The notes: generated from the letters alone by a model not told the origin. A stretch of 15,540 bases of DNA from Clostridiales bacterium (GCA_012514045.1 JAAZBA010000047.1:1-15540), one strand, 5' to 3'; shown: positions 6,104 to 14,143, counted from the first letter of the stretch. A program made the numbers and translations.

Positions 6104-8728
6104 TTATCTTTCTACCTCTTCCATGACATAGGCTTCGATTTCGTCGCCTTCCTTAATGTCATTGTAGCGCTCGATGGTTATGCCGCACTCGTAGCCGGCA
6201 AGCACCTCTCTTGCGTCGTCTTTAAAACGCTTCAGGGAGGCTATCTCGCCTTCGTGAACAACAATACCGTCACGAACAAGACGAATCTTCGATGAGCGAG
6301 TGACCTTACCGGTCTTTACGTAACAGCCAGCGATTGTACCAAGGCCGCTGGCCTTGAAGATCTGACGTACTTCCACATGGCCTATGACGGATTCTCTGAA
6401 CTTGGGAGCCAGCATACCCTTCATGGCTGCTTCGATCTCTTCAAGGCAGTCGTAGATAACTCTATATAGACGGATATCAACGTTCTGATGAGCGGCGATT
6501 TCGGATGCATCAGAAGAAGGTCTGACATTAAAGCCGATTATAATGGCGTTCGAGGCGTCCGCAAGCATTACATCGGACTCACTTATGGCGCCTACGCCGG
6601 AGTGGATGACTTTTACCCTGACTTCGTCATTGGAGAGTTTCTCGAGAGATATCTTTACCGCCTCGCTTGTGCCGTGAACGTCGGCTTTTACAATGAGGTT
6701 GAGATCCTTGACCTCGCCCTCCTTGATGTAATCGAAGAGGGAATCCAGGGATACTCTCGCTACGCTCCTAGCCTGCTCTGCCTTTTCCTCTTCTTTACGC
6801 TGCTCCACAAGCTCTCTTGCCATGCGCTCATCGTCTACGGAGTAGAAGAGATCGCCGGCGTTTGGAACCTCAGAGAGACCGACAATCTCAACCGGTACGG
6901 AAGGGCCGGCTGTCTCTATGCGCTGTCCCGTGTCATCATTCATAACTCTTATGCGGCCGACTGAGGTGCCGGCAATGATCACATCGCCGGAATTAAGGGT
7001 GCCGTTCTGTACAAGCACCGTAGCTACGGGTCCGCGGCCTCTGTCCAGCTTTGCCTCGATAACTGTACCTCTGGCGCTGCGTTCCGGGTTGGCTTTCAGC
7101 TCCAGCATATCTGCTGTAAGCAGAACCATCTCCAGGAGATTTTCAATGCCCTCGCCTTTGAGAGCGGAAATTTTACATACTACCGTATCGCCGCCCCAGT
7201 CCTCGGGAACGAGACCGTATTCCGTCATCTGCTGGAGCACTCTGTCGGGCTGTGCGTTTTCCTTATCTATCTTGTTAACTGCCACTACGATGGGTACATC
7301 AGCGGCTTTTGCGTGGTTTATGGCTTCCACTGTCTGGGGCATGATGCCGTCATCCGCCGCAACGACAAGGATTACAATATCGGTTACGGAGGCGCCTCTG
7401 GCGCGCATGGATGTAAACGCCGCATGTCCCGGAGTATCAATGAAAGTGATTTCACGGTCGCCCAGCTTGACCCTGTAGGCACCGATATGCTGAGTGATGC
7501 CGCCTGCCTCGCCTGCGGCTACATTTGTGCGACGTATCGAGTCGAGAAGTGACGTCTTGCCGTGGTCAACGTGACCCATGACAACAACAACGGGATCTCT
7601 TGTTACGAGATTTTCTTCCTTGTCTTCGGTGGTGTCGATGAGCTTATCCTCGATTGTGACAATAACCTCGTGCTCTACCTTGGCGCCCAGCTCCATGGCA
7701 ACAAGGGACGCTGTGTCAAAGTCGATAAACTGGGATACAGAGGCAAGAACACCAAGCTTCATGAGTTGTTTGATGACCTCCGCTGCTGTCTTTTTGAGTC
7801 TTGTGGCCAGCTCACCAACGGCTATTTCATCGGGGATCATGACTTTAAGCTGTTGCTTCTTCATGACCTCCTGCTGTATCTTCTTAAGCTTGTCCTGTTC
7901 CTCTTGGCGCTTCTTGCCGGAGAACTGTTGGGGTTTTTTATCGGTATTTCTCTTTGTAAGCTTCTGTTTTGTGGCTCCATGGGTAAACTCAGCCTTCTCT
8001 GGTACCAGGGAATAGATGCGCTCGTCGTATCTGGCCAGGTTTACGCTTGTGCCTCTTGTATCAACATATGTGCCCTTTTGGGCAGCCTTTGCAGGCTCGG
8101 CAGATACAGTTATAGCAGGAGCATCGTCCTTGCTCTGAGGTATCCTCGTTCTGATGTCTTCTCTGCGTTCCGGTTTCTTTACCGGTTTTTTCTGTTCTTG
8201 TTTCTGGGGTTGTTTAAACCTGGGAGGAGCATAATGATCGCTGCCTCTTACCGGACGAGTCTGAGATCTCGTATGCTGTTCAGTCTTAGCGGCAGTCTTC
8301 GTCTCTGGTTTGGGTTTTGGTTCTGTTTTAGTCTCAACCTTGCTTTTTGTTTCAGCCTTTGCAGCTTCTTCGGTGGGTTTAGCAATAGCTTCAGCTTTGG
8401 CTTTAGCTACCGCTTCTGCCTTAGTTTTAACCTCAGCTTTGGCTTTAGCTTCCGCCTTGATTTTAGCCTCTGCCTCTGCTTTTTCCTTAGCCTCGGCATT
8501 GGCAGCCTCTGCCGCAGCTTTCTGGCTTTTAAGCGCGCGCTCTATATTACTAGTCTGGTTTTTCTGGGTGAAGTACTCAAACAGATAATTGAGCTCTGTG
8601 TCCGTTAGTATTTGCATGTGGTTTTTCGGTGCTTCACCGTGCTCCGAAAGGATGTTTATAACAGCCTTTGAAGTCAGTTTAAAGTCCTTTGCGAACTCGT
8701 GAATTCTGTATTTATCTCCTAAGCCCAA
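6104..8728 (-). CDS. infB: Translation initiation factor IF-2
   Basis: Protein of 874 residues. It has an N-terminal IF2N helix-turn-helix segment (about 1-55), a long Ala/Lys/Glu-rich linker (about 69-150) continuing into a basic Pro/Gln-rich stretch (to about 290), a second IF2N domain (about 295-350), then the GTPase domain: G1 GHVDHGKT (385-392), DTPGH (431-435), NKID (485-488) and SAL (521-523), followed by the beta-barrel and C-terminal domains that bind fMet-tRNA. IF-2 places initiator tRNA on the 30S subunit and drives 50S joining. The start is TTG at 8726-8728, directly after the ylxQ stop, with GGAGGTG 8 bases upstream; no in-frame ATG fits the conserved N-terminus. It is the last gene of the rimP-nusA group before a terminator-like hairpin. 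Confidence 0.98.
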   Translation of the reverse strand: MGLGDKYRIHEFAKDFKLTSKAVINILSEHGEAPKNHMQILTDTELNYLFEYFTQKNQTSNIERALKSQKAAAEAANAEAKEKAEAEAKIKAEAKAKAEVKTKAEAVAKAKAEAIAKPTEEAAKAETKSKVETKTEPKPKPETKTAAKTEQHTRSQTRPVRGSDHYAPPRFKQPQKQEQKKPVKKPERREDIRTRIPQSKDDAPAITVSAEPAKAAQKGTYVDTRGTSVNLARYDERIYSLVPEKAEFTHGATKQKLTKRNTDKKPQQFSGKKRQEEQDKLKKIQQEVMKKQQLKVMIPDEIAVGELATRLKKTAAEVIKQLMKLGVLASVSQFIDFDTASLVAMELGAKVEHEVIVTIEDKLIDTTEDKEENLVTRDPVVVVMGHVDHGKTSLLDSIRRTNVAAGEAGGITQHIGAYRVKLGDREITFIDTPGHAAFTSMRARGASVTDIVILVVAADDGIMPQTVEAINHAKAADVPIVVAVNKIDKENAQPDRVLQQMTEYGLVPEDWGGDTVVCKISALKGEGIENLLEMVLLTADMLELKANPERSARGTVIEAKLDRGRGPVATVLVQNGTLNSGDVIIAGTSVGRIRVMNDDTGQRIETAGPSVPVEIVGLSEVPNAGDLFYSVDDERMARELVEQRKEEEKAEQARSVARVSLDSLFDYIKEGEVKDLNLIVKADVHGTSEAVKISLEKLSNDEVRVKVIHSGVGAISESDVMLADASNAIIIGFNVRPSSDASEIAAHQNVDIRLYRVIYDCLEEIEAAMKGMLAPKFRESVIGHVEVRQIFKASGLGTIAGCYVKTGKVTRSSKIRLVRDGIVVHEGEIASLKRFKDDAREVLAGYECGITIERYNDIKEGDEIEAYVMEEVER
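8279..8524 (-). repeat. Degenerate Ala-Lys-Glu repeat tract inside infB
   Basis: Codons 69-150 of infB repeat short units such as AEAKAKAE with GCT/GCC, AAA/AAG and GAG/GAA codons, giving a visibly periodic DNA pattern (recurrent GGCTTTAGC-like blocks on the plus strand). It encodes a charged, probably helical or disordered linker between IF2N and the rest of the protein. Such linkers vary in length among IF-2 proteins. Confidence 0.7.
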
Positions 8729-9154
8729 TTATCGTACACCTCCGAACGTATTCTCGTCAGAATTATGTTTATTTTTTATTTTTCTTTTTCTTTCAGCTTC
8801 GGCTTTGAGCCTTGAGGCTCTCTCCGTAAGATATCCGCCGGGACCCGTTATGGCGGCAAGTCTGGTTGCGAGAGCCGCGGCTAAGCCTGCGTCACACACG
8901 GCGACAATGGCACACTCCGCTATTCCCAGTATCTTACCGATTTCAGTTTTTTCAAAGGGCATCACCACGTGGGCTACCCTGTCTTCTCCGGAGCTGAGCC
9001 GCTCAAAGCGCTGCTTTGTGTTGTCTGAGGCATCTGAGGCGATCAGGATAAGCTTCGCGTAACCGTGTCTTACCGCATCGGAAACTGCTTCGTTGCCGAT
9101 TGCCGCTTTACCGGCCTTTTTAGCCAGTCCAAGCAGTGAAAGCTCTTTATTCAA
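8729..9154 (-). CDS. ylxQ: YlxQ-type L7Ae/L30e-family RNA-binding protein
   Basis: Small RNA-binding protein of the ribosomal L7Ae family, recognised by its opening MNKELSLLGLAKKAGKAAIGNEAV and its place between ylxR and infB. Family members bind kink-turn-type RNA; the cellular role of YlxQ is not well defined. The frame extends to a GTG at 9176-9178 but the TTG at 9152-9154 is preferred: it has GGAGGA 8 bases upstream and gives the family-typical N-terminus, with 141 residues. This start overlaps the end of ylxR by 8 bases, so the two are likely coupled. A lysine/arginine-rich tail (about 115-141) makes it longer than the usual roughly 100 residues. The stop is immediately followed by the infB TTG. 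Confidence 0.87.
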   Translation of the reverse strand: MNKELSLLGLAKKAGKAAIGNEAVSDAVRHGYAKLILIASDASDNTKQRFERLSSGEDRVAHVVMPFEKTEIGKILGIAECAIVAVCDAGLAAALATRLAAITGPGGYLTERASRLKAEAERKRKIKNKHNSDENTFGGVR

Positions 9155-9422
9155 AAACCTGTTCCTCCATTTCGACACTCAGATTATCATAGACCTCATC
9201 GGGGACAGCGCATTCAAATGCCCGCTCAAGCGCCTTTGATTTGTGAATTTTCTTAAGGCATTCCGGATTCCTGCAAATATACGCGCCTCTGCCTGGTTTT
9301 TTACCCTTGAAATCAAGGGATATTTCGCCTTCGGGGCTCCGGACTATCCTGATGAGCTCCCGTTTCGGGAAATGCTCCCTGCAGCCAAGGCATTGGCGTA
9401 TCGGAATCTTCTTTGGCTTCAT
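9147..9422 (-). CDS. ylxR: YlxR family nucleic-acid-binding protein
   Basis: Protein of 91 residues with the family signature: RQCLGCR (9-15), the K-REL-RIVR block (20-28) and GRGAYIC (44-50). Cysteines 11, 14, 50 and 55 could bind a metal. YlxR (DUF448) is a small basic protein always near nusA and infB; it has been linked to transcription regulation and to RNase P RNA binding in other Firmicutes, which I cite as family knowledge rather than something visible here. The ATG at 9420-9422 gives the standard start; the upstream GAGGGG is rather distant (about 13 bases), so the RBS is mediocre. It lies 31 bases after nusA and overlaps ylxQ. Confidence 0.95.
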   Translation of the reverse strand: MKPKKIPIRQCLGCREHFPKRELIRIVRSPEGEISLDFKGKKPGRGAYICRNPECLKKIHKSKALERAFECAVPDEVYDNLSVEMEEQVFE

Positions 9423-9453
9423 AAACGCTCTTATTCCCCTCGGTTTCTTAAAA

Positions 9454-10533
9454 TTAATACTGCGCTCTGCTTAAATCGTCAAAAGCGGCTATGCTTCTTG
9501 ATTTTATATCTATCTTGCAGCCCGTCAGCTTAACGGCCAACCTGGCGTTCTGTCCCTCTTTACCGATGGCAAGGGAGAGCTGATCATCGGGAACTACGAC
9601 TCTGTAATTCTTAACATCCACCTGCTCCACGGAGATGACTTCTGCCGGGGCAAGAGCTGCGGCGATAAACTTCTCAGTGTTTTCGTTATACTGGACGATG
9701 TCGATCTTTTCTCCGCCAAGCTCGCTTACAATGGCGCCTACCCTGTCGCCCCTGGGACCTACGCAGGCTCCGACGGCATCGATGTTCTTATCCGAGGAGT
9801 ATACGGCAATCTTTGTTCTGCTTCCCGCTTCACGGGCTATGCTTTTTATCTCAACAAGACCGTCGCGGATTTCCGGAACCTGAAGCTCAAACAGCCTCTT
9901 TACAAGCCCGGGATGTGTGCGGGAAATCAGCACTTTTGGACGAGCCGGATCTCCTGTTACCTCGACAACGTATATCTTGACCTTATCCCCTTCACGGAGA
10001 CGTTCGTTCTTTATCTGCTCTGCTACGGGAAGGAGTATTTCTGTTTTTTCTGCGCCTGTACCCAGTTCAAGGATGAGATTTCCGTTGCGAGGCTCGATGC
10101 GGTTTACTGTGGCGGTGAGGATCTCATGCTGCTGAGCGGAGAAGCGGGCGTAAACAAGTCCCATCTCCTTCTCTCGGATTCCTTGGATGATAACCTGTTT
10201 TGCAGCCTGAGCCGCGATGCGTCCGAATCCCTTCGTCTCTACCGGCACATTGACAATGTCGCCCAAAACAGGGTGACGGGTATACTTTTTAGCATCATCA
10301 AGGTTGATTTCAAGCGCCGGAGTCTCCACAGCTTCCACAATCGTCTTTTTTGCGTACATGCGAAGCTCGTGTTTTGCCTCATCGGATTCTACTACGATGT
10401 TGTCGGTTACGCTGTTGTTGTCCTTTTTATATGCCTGAAGAAGCGCCTGAGATATCTTCTCAAGCATATATTCCCTTGGTATGCCCTTTTCCTTTTCCAG
10501 CGCTTCAAGGGCGCTGAAGACATCATTGCTCAT
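9454..10533 (-). CDS. nusA: Transcription termination/antitermination factor NusA
   Basis: Protein of 359 residues with the Firmicute NusA layout and no extra C-terminal acidic repeats: N-terminal RNA-polymerase-binding domain (1 to about 130), S1 domain (about 134-200), KH1 (about 205-275, with GPRGDRV) and KH2 (about 280-345, with IGKEGQNARLAVKLTG). NusA binds RNA polymerase and nascent RNA to modulate pausing, termination and rRNA antitermination. The ATG at 10531-10533 is preceded by AAGGATGG with suitable spacing. It lies 15 bases after rimP, and any change in NusA could feed back on the hairpin leader at the head of this operon, as is known for nusA operons in other bacteria (inference here). 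Confidence 0.98.
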   Translation of the reverse strand: MSNDVFSALEALEKEKGIPREYMLEKISQALLQAYKKDNNSVTDNIVVESDEAKHELRMYAKKTIVEAVETPALEINLDDAKKYTRHPVLGDIVNVPVETKGFGRIAAQAAKQVIIQGIREKEMGLVYARFSAQQHEILTATVNRIEPRNGNLILELGTGAEKTEILLPVAEQIKNERLREGDKVKIYVVEVTGDPARPKVLISRTHPGLVKRLFELQVPEIRDGLVEIKSIAREAGSRTKIAVYSSDKNIDAVGACVGPRGDRVGAIVSELGGEKIDIVQYNENTEKFIAAALAPAEVISVEQVDVKNYRVVVPDDQLSLAIGKEGQNARLAVKLTGCKIDIKSRSIAAFDDLSRAQY

Positions 10534-10548
10534 TATTTATTACCATCC

Positions 10549-11052
10549 TTATATATTGCCGGTATAGCTTAGCTTTACGCTGGCCACATCGGAGAGAAGA
10601 AAAACGGAGACGCTTTCATCAATCTGAATGGAAACCTCCGTATCACTGTGACTCAGGAGCTTTCCTGAGTGCTCCTTTACGCCGTTCTCGGCGCGATAGA
10701 GCTTTACTGTGACCTCGTGACCGATATAACGCTCAAAGTGCTCGTTTTTAGAAAGTGTCCTCTCAATGCCCGCGGAGGATACATAGAATATATAAGATCC
10801 GTCAATCGGGTCTTCGCGGTCGAGTATGGGATCGAGAGCACGGCTCACGGCTTCACAATCGTCGATGGAAACAGCGCCCTCTCGGTCGATAAACACCGTA
10901 AGCTCATAGCTTCCGCCCAGTTTCAAAAGGGTAATATCCCAGAAAATGAGCCCCATAGACTCAACTACCGGGCGCAGAAGCTGCTCGATTTTTGTTATGT
11001 TGCTGCCTTTTCTTGGATTTTTCTTTTTCATAGCGGACGTTTTCTCTTTCAT
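10549..11052 (-). CDS. rimP: Ribosome maturation factor RimP
   Basis: Protein of up to 167 residues matching RimP (YlxS): KIEQLLRPVVESMGLIFWDI near the start, the VFIDREGAVSIDDCEAVSRALDPILD block and the VSSAGIERTL motif, then the SH3-like C-terminal domain. RimP is needed for 30S assembly (pseudoknot and S12/S19 incorporation). It heads the nusA-infB operon. The first ATG (11050-11052) has almost no Shine-Dalgarno; a second in-frame ATG at 11029-11031 (MKKKNPRK) follows AAAGAG at a loose distance and could be the true start, shortening the protein by 7 residues. A 5' hairpin leader and a sigma-A promoter lie just upstream. Confidence 0.95.
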   Translation of the reverse strand: MKEKTSAMKKKNPRKGSNITKIEQLLRPVVESMGLIFWDITLLKLGGSYELTVFIDREGAVSIDDCEAVSRALDPILDREDPIDGSYIFYVSSAGIERTLSKNEHFERYIGHEVTVKLYRAENGVKEHSGKLLSHSDTEVSIQIDESVSVFLLSDVASVKLSYTGNI

Positions 11053-11071
11053 CTCAATGTTTTAACAATAA

Positions 11072-11096
11072 AGAGTGGGCCTCGCCAACCCACTCT
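11072..11096 (-). promoter_or_regulatory. Hairpin leader of the rimP-nusA-infB operon
   Basis: On the minus strand AGAGTGGG and CCCACTCT form a perfect 8-bp stem around a 9-base loop (TTGGCGAGG), followed by a T/A-rich stretch (TTATTG). From the promoter position the transcript should start near 11105, so this hairpin would form about 10 bases from the 5' end and end about 20 bases before the first rimP ATG. It could be an attenuator or a 5' stabiliser, or a binding site for an operon product. The T-run is weak, so full termination is doubtful. Confidence 0.55.
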
Positions 11097-11112
11097 CCTC
11101 TTCTTCCGCTAT

Positions 11113-11141
11113 ATTATACCACCAATCATTACAAAATGCAA
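11113..11141 (-). promoter_or_regulatory. Sigma-A promoter for rimP-nusA-infB
   Basis: On the minus strand TTGCAT (11136-11141) and a consensus TATAAT (11113-11118) are 17 bases apart, and TGG just before the -10 makes an extended -10. The start of transcription would be about 11105. The rest of the gap upstream (11142-11321) is AT-rich; I see no clear intrinsic terminator for the methyltransferase gene and no other strong signal in it. Confidence 0.8.
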
Positions 11142-11321
11142 GCATTATTTGCGCTCTTTCGAACATTTCTCAGCTTTTTTCAAATATCAGCCGTATTTTG
11201 CGGTGAAATTGTAGAATATGTCAGCGTATGATATAAAACTTATGTAAATGACATAATATGACCAACCGGGAGTCGCAGAAATCAGGAGCATGCAACCTAT
11301 ATATTTACAAATTAAACATCA

Positions 11322-12677
11322 TTAATACCGCCTCAATCCGGCAGGGTATTTGTTCTTAAGCACACCTCCGGAGCCTTTGCCATAGCCGATAATATAACCG
11401 CCGAAAGTCACGGCGCAGAAGCCCTTTTCTTCGCAGGGGAGTTCAAGACCGGAAATGAAAGCCCGGTACGTCTCGTTGTCAAGGGGTAGTGTGCTATAGA
11501 TATCGTCGGGAGATACTGCCATGTACAATGTATGGGAGGGCTCAAACCGTTTTGTCCTGAAGCTGCCGGCATGCACACCTTGGGATACACTATAGGGGAT
11601 ATCCCGAAGCTCCGGGGATATGAGATAAACTTTATCCTCGAAAACTGCAGGCTCATACCAGGGCTCGCATGAGAAACTGTCACGCCAAAAGGAGTAAAAC
11701 AACTCATTTTCCTGCGTTGTCATTGCTCTCAGACGCGACTTAATTATGCTCTTAACAACAGAAGAAACACTTCCTTCGGTGGTTTTTCTCATTTTCGCTA
11801 CAAAATGACCTTCGCCCTCGACCACATGGGGCATGAGTCTTCCTGCGAGGCGGATATACTCGTTAAGAGCCTTGCACCAATCCGGTCTTGCGCCTGGAAT
11901 GGAGACAGAATCTATCCTCTCCATGACAAATTCCGGGTGAGCGGAGAGAAAAGTGTCGATCGTAAGCTCGTTCTCGTATACATTCAGGGTACAGGTGGAA
12001 TAGACAAGCAGTCCTCCCGGAGCGGTCATGGCAGCTGCATCCTCAAGGATAGATGATTGCCTTTCGGCGCAGGAGCGCACGTGATCAAGGCTCCATTCCC
12101 TCAGAGCGTTCTCCTCACGTCTGAACATACCCTCGCCGGAACAGGGGACATCGGCGAGTACAAGGTCGAACCGTTCGGCAAAATACGGCTTCAGCTCGTA
12201 TGGCATGGCGCTTGTTACGGCATGGATTCTGACACCCATACGCTCAAGATTGGAGCGCAGAGGCTTTGTCCTCGATTTGACACACTCGTTTGCGATAATT
12301 GTGCCGCTGTGACCGGCTTTCGCGGCAAGATGGGTGGATTTTCCGCCGGGAGCGGCGCATAAATCCAGGATGTTCAGTCCCCGCACATCGCCGCAGGCTT
12401 CTCCAACGGCGGAGGCGCTGGGCTCCTGAAGGTAATAGAGCCCCGCGTCATGAAAGGCGCAAGTCCCCGCGGGAGCATCGCGGTCGATTATAAATCCTTC
12501 GGAGCATAGAGGTGATTTACGCAAGGGGAAAGAGGAGAGTTTCTCAAATTCTTCAGGGGTAATCCTCAGGGTATTAACTCTAAGCCCCCTCTTAGCCTCA
12601 CCATGCTGAAGCTCCGAAATAAGTTCATCCCCCGTAAGAGGGCGCATCATGGAGACAAAATCCTTCGGAAGACGCAT
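11322..12677 (-). CDS. RsmF-like rRNA cytosine-C5 methyltransferase (NOL1/NOP2/Sun family)
   Basis: Protein of 451 residues. A short N-terminal RNA-binding region precedes a class I SAM-dependent methyltransferase domain with the SAM-binding DLCAAPGGKS (105-114), the DVPCSGEGMFR motif (176-186, Cys179) and YSTCTLNVYENE with the catalytic Cys229. The two-cysteine pattern is that of RNA m5C methyltransferases, and the GEGMFR variant together with the extended C-terminal domain (about 310-451, PUA-like) points to the RsmF/YebU branch that methylates 16S rRNA, rather than RsmB. The exact target base cannot be read from sequence. A GGGAG lies 8 bases before the ATG. The start overlaps the stop of the PHP gene by one base (TAATG). 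Confidence 0.92.
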   Translation of the reverse strand: MRLPKDFVSMMRPLTGDELISELQHGEAKRGLRVNTLRITPEEFEKLSSFPLRKSPLCSEGFIIDRDAPAGTCAFHDAGLYYLQEPSASAVGEACGDVRGLNILDLCAAPGGKSTHLAAKAGHSGTIIANECVKSRTKPLRSNLERMGVRIHAVTSAMPYELKPYFAERFDLVLADVPCSGEGMFRREENALREWSLDHVRSCAERQSSILEDAAAMTAPGGLLVYSTCTLNVYENELTIDTFLSAHPEFVMERIDSVSIPGARPDWCKALNEYIRLAGRLMPHVVEGEGHFVAKMRKTTEGSVSSVVKSIIKSRLRAMTTQENELFYSFWRDSFSCEPWYEPAVFEDKVYLISPELRDIPYSVSQGVHAGSFRTKRFEPSHTLYMAVSPDDIYSTLPLDNETYRAFISGLELPCEEKGFCAVTFGGYIIGYGKGSGGVLKNKYPAGLRRY

Positions 12678-13564
12678 TATTTAAACTCCCTTACGTCAAT
12701 ATACTGGCTCCATGCGCGTTTTCCGTTTTCGTCCTCAAGCTCCACCCTTACGAAGTTATCCATCTTGCCTATGGGGTACTCCGCGGAATTGGCGGTCATT
12801 CTACATACGTGACGGCGGTACGGAGTGTAAAAATTGTCGCTCATAAAGCGGATAAGCCGCACGGGAGAGGCGGAAACATATATGTAGCCGTTCTCAATTC
12901 TAATACTCTTGAATGTGGGACCGCAGGAGGAGTAAAACCGTCCGGCGTATATCGCTTCCATAATGTCTTTCTTTTCGCAGGAGGCGGCGTTTACGTATAT
13001 GGCGCTGTAACCTGCGTCTCCGTTGTAGAAATGCGAATCATCGGAAGCGATCGTGAGGAATTCCTCACCTCTTGCCATGAGGGCATCGCAAAAATTGGCG
13101 CTGTTGCCTCTGGCGTCCGGATCGGATATGACGTTCATAATCTCCACCGCATCATAATCATGGAGCCTGCGGACATCCTCAACGCCCATAAGGGACCAGT
13201 CGGGATGGCATACTATAGCCATACCACCATGGGATTTTATGTGGTCGATCATTTTTTGGGCGTCACCTTGCCAGCCTTCTTCAGGATAGTTACGGACGCC
13301 ATCATCCGTGTCGATTCCCAAAATATGGTAAGCGATCCGTTTGACGTTATCGTTATAAGCGATTTCAATGCCGGGAAGCACCAACATATTGTCCTCAAAT
13401 CCGCCGGGATAATACTTCTCATGGTCGGTTATGGCAAGAAAATCATAGCCCTTGGATTTGTAGTATGAAATAACTTCCCGGGCAGACAGAAGCCCGTCGC
13501 TGAGTGTTGTATGCGTGTGAAGGTTTCCTTTGTACCAGCCGTAGTCGTTTAAAAATAACTGCAT
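12677..13564 (-). CDS. PHP-domain metal-dependent phosphoesterase (CehA/McbA-like)
   Basis: Protein of 295 residues with the PHP metal-binding motifs in order: HTH at 16-18 in LHTHTTLSDG, ITDHE with Asp47 and His48, PGIE with Glu67, CHPDW with His120, and SDDSH with Asp176 and His178. These ligands usually hold two or three metal ions for hydrolysis of phosphoester bonds. The C-terminal part (about 205-295; GRFYSSCGP and a beta-rich region containing VSASPVRLIRFMSDN) resembles the CehA/McbA group. The natural substrate is unknown; small nucleotides or phosphorylated metabolites are possible. It follows the deaminase gene by 25 bases and overlaps the methyltransferase gene by one, so the three are probably co-transcribed. 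AAAGGAT precedes the ATG. Confidence 0.9.
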   Translation of the reverse strand: MQLFLNDYGWYKGNLHTHTTLSDGLLSAREVISYYKSKGYDFLAITDHEKYYPGGFEDNMLVLPGIEIAYNDNVKRIAYHILGIDTDDGVRNYPEEGWQGDAQKMIDHIKSHGGMAIVCHPDWSLMGVEDVRRLHDYDAVEIMNVISDPDARGNSANFCDALMARGEEFLTIASDDSHFYNGDAGYSAIYVNAASCEKKDIMEAIYAGRFYSSCGPTFKSIRIENGYIYVSASPVRLIRFMSDNFYTPYRRHVCRMTANSAEYPIGKMDNFVRVELEDENGKRAWSQYIDVREFK

Positions 13565-13589
13565 TTTGTATATCCTTTTATTTATGATA

Positions 13590-14081
13590 TTAATAGCCGC
13601 CGTCGCTTTCGAGGGAGTCGTCGTACTCTATCCATTCCGTCTGCACGTCAATGATTCTGTATTCTGTCTTTGTGTCTCTGAGCACAACCTTTTCTATGCC
13701 AGCGTTTATGATAAGCCTTTTGCACATGCTGCAGGAGTTTACGTTTTTTATATATTCGCCGTTTGCGCTCTCTTTGCCGCACATGTATAGCGTGGCTCCT
13801 ATCATTTCATGCCGGGGAGCGGCGATGATGGCGTTGGCTTCAGAGTGGACGCTGCGGCATATTTCATAACGGTGACCTCTCGGCACCGCCAGCGCTTCAC
13901 GGCGGCAGTAGCCCATGTCGGTGCAATTCTTTCTGCCTCTGGGAGCGCCATTGTAGCCGGTGGATATGATTACATCGTTTTTTACAATAATAGCGCCGTA
14001 CATCCTGCGAAGACAGGTGGAGCGCTCCATGACTGTTTCCGCTATATCGAGGTAGTAGTTGGTTTTGTCCGGTCTTGCCAT
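13590..14081 (-). CDS. dCMP deaminase family zinc enzyme (ComEB-like)
   Basis: Protein of 163 residues with the cytidine/deoxycytidylate deaminase zinc site: His79-Ser80-Glu81 in VHSEANAI (zinc ligand and proton-shuttle Glu) and the CxxC at Cys117 and Cys120. The N-terminal GAIIVKNDVIISTGYNGAPRG stretch is characteristic of dCMP deaminases, which turn dCMP into dUMP for thymidylate synthesis; ComEB of Bacillus is a relative. An extra cluster of Cys53, Cys59, His70 and Cys75 matches the second zinc site found in many dCMP deaminases. GGAGGT precedes the ATG with about 9 bases of spacing. It starts just after the rpsR terminator; I could not find a separate promoter in the remaining 19 bases, so it may depend on read-through. 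Confidence 0.93.
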   Translation of the reverse strand: MARPDKTNYYLDIAETVMERSTCLRRMYGAIIVKNDVIISTGYNGAPRGRKNCTDMGYCRREALAVPRGHRYEICRSVHSEANAIIAAPRHEMIGATLYMCGKESANGEYIKNVNSCSMCKRLIINAGIEKVVLRDTKTEYRIIDVQTEWIEYDDSLESDGGY

Positions 14082-14100
14082 AGTATTGTTACCTCCATTT

Positions 14101-14143
14101 TTAAAAAGAAAAAGAAGCCAAACAAAACGGAGTTCAGCTTCTT
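14101..14143 (-). terminator. Intrinsic terminator after rpsR
   Basis: On the minus strand AAGAAGCTGAAC pairs with GTTTGGCTTCTT (two G-U pairs) around an 8-base loop, giving a 12-bp stem (14112-14143) directly followed by TTTCTTTTT. This is a classical rho-independent terminator and marks the end of the rpsF-ssb-rpsR operon. Confidence 0.88.

Noticed and set aside
7562..8608. 348-codon open frame on the plus strand opposite infB
   Set aside because: It is the antisense image of the infB reading frame and its Ala/Lys/Glu repeat; the translation is a low-complexity Phe/Ser/Leu/Cys-rich string with no domain, and infB on the other strand is certain.
9155..9178. GTG at 9176-9178 as the ylxQ start, adding 8 residues
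   Set aside because: There is no suitable RBS before it, and the extra residues lie in the ylxR overlap and do not match the family N-terminus; the TTG at 9152-9154 has GGAGGA at good spacing.
11187..11291. 34-codon ORF on the minus strand (MLLISATPGWSYYV...) in the gap before rimP
   Set aside because: It has only a weak AGG before its ATG, no promoter of its own and no recognisable similarity; chance open frames of this size are common in AT-rich DNA.
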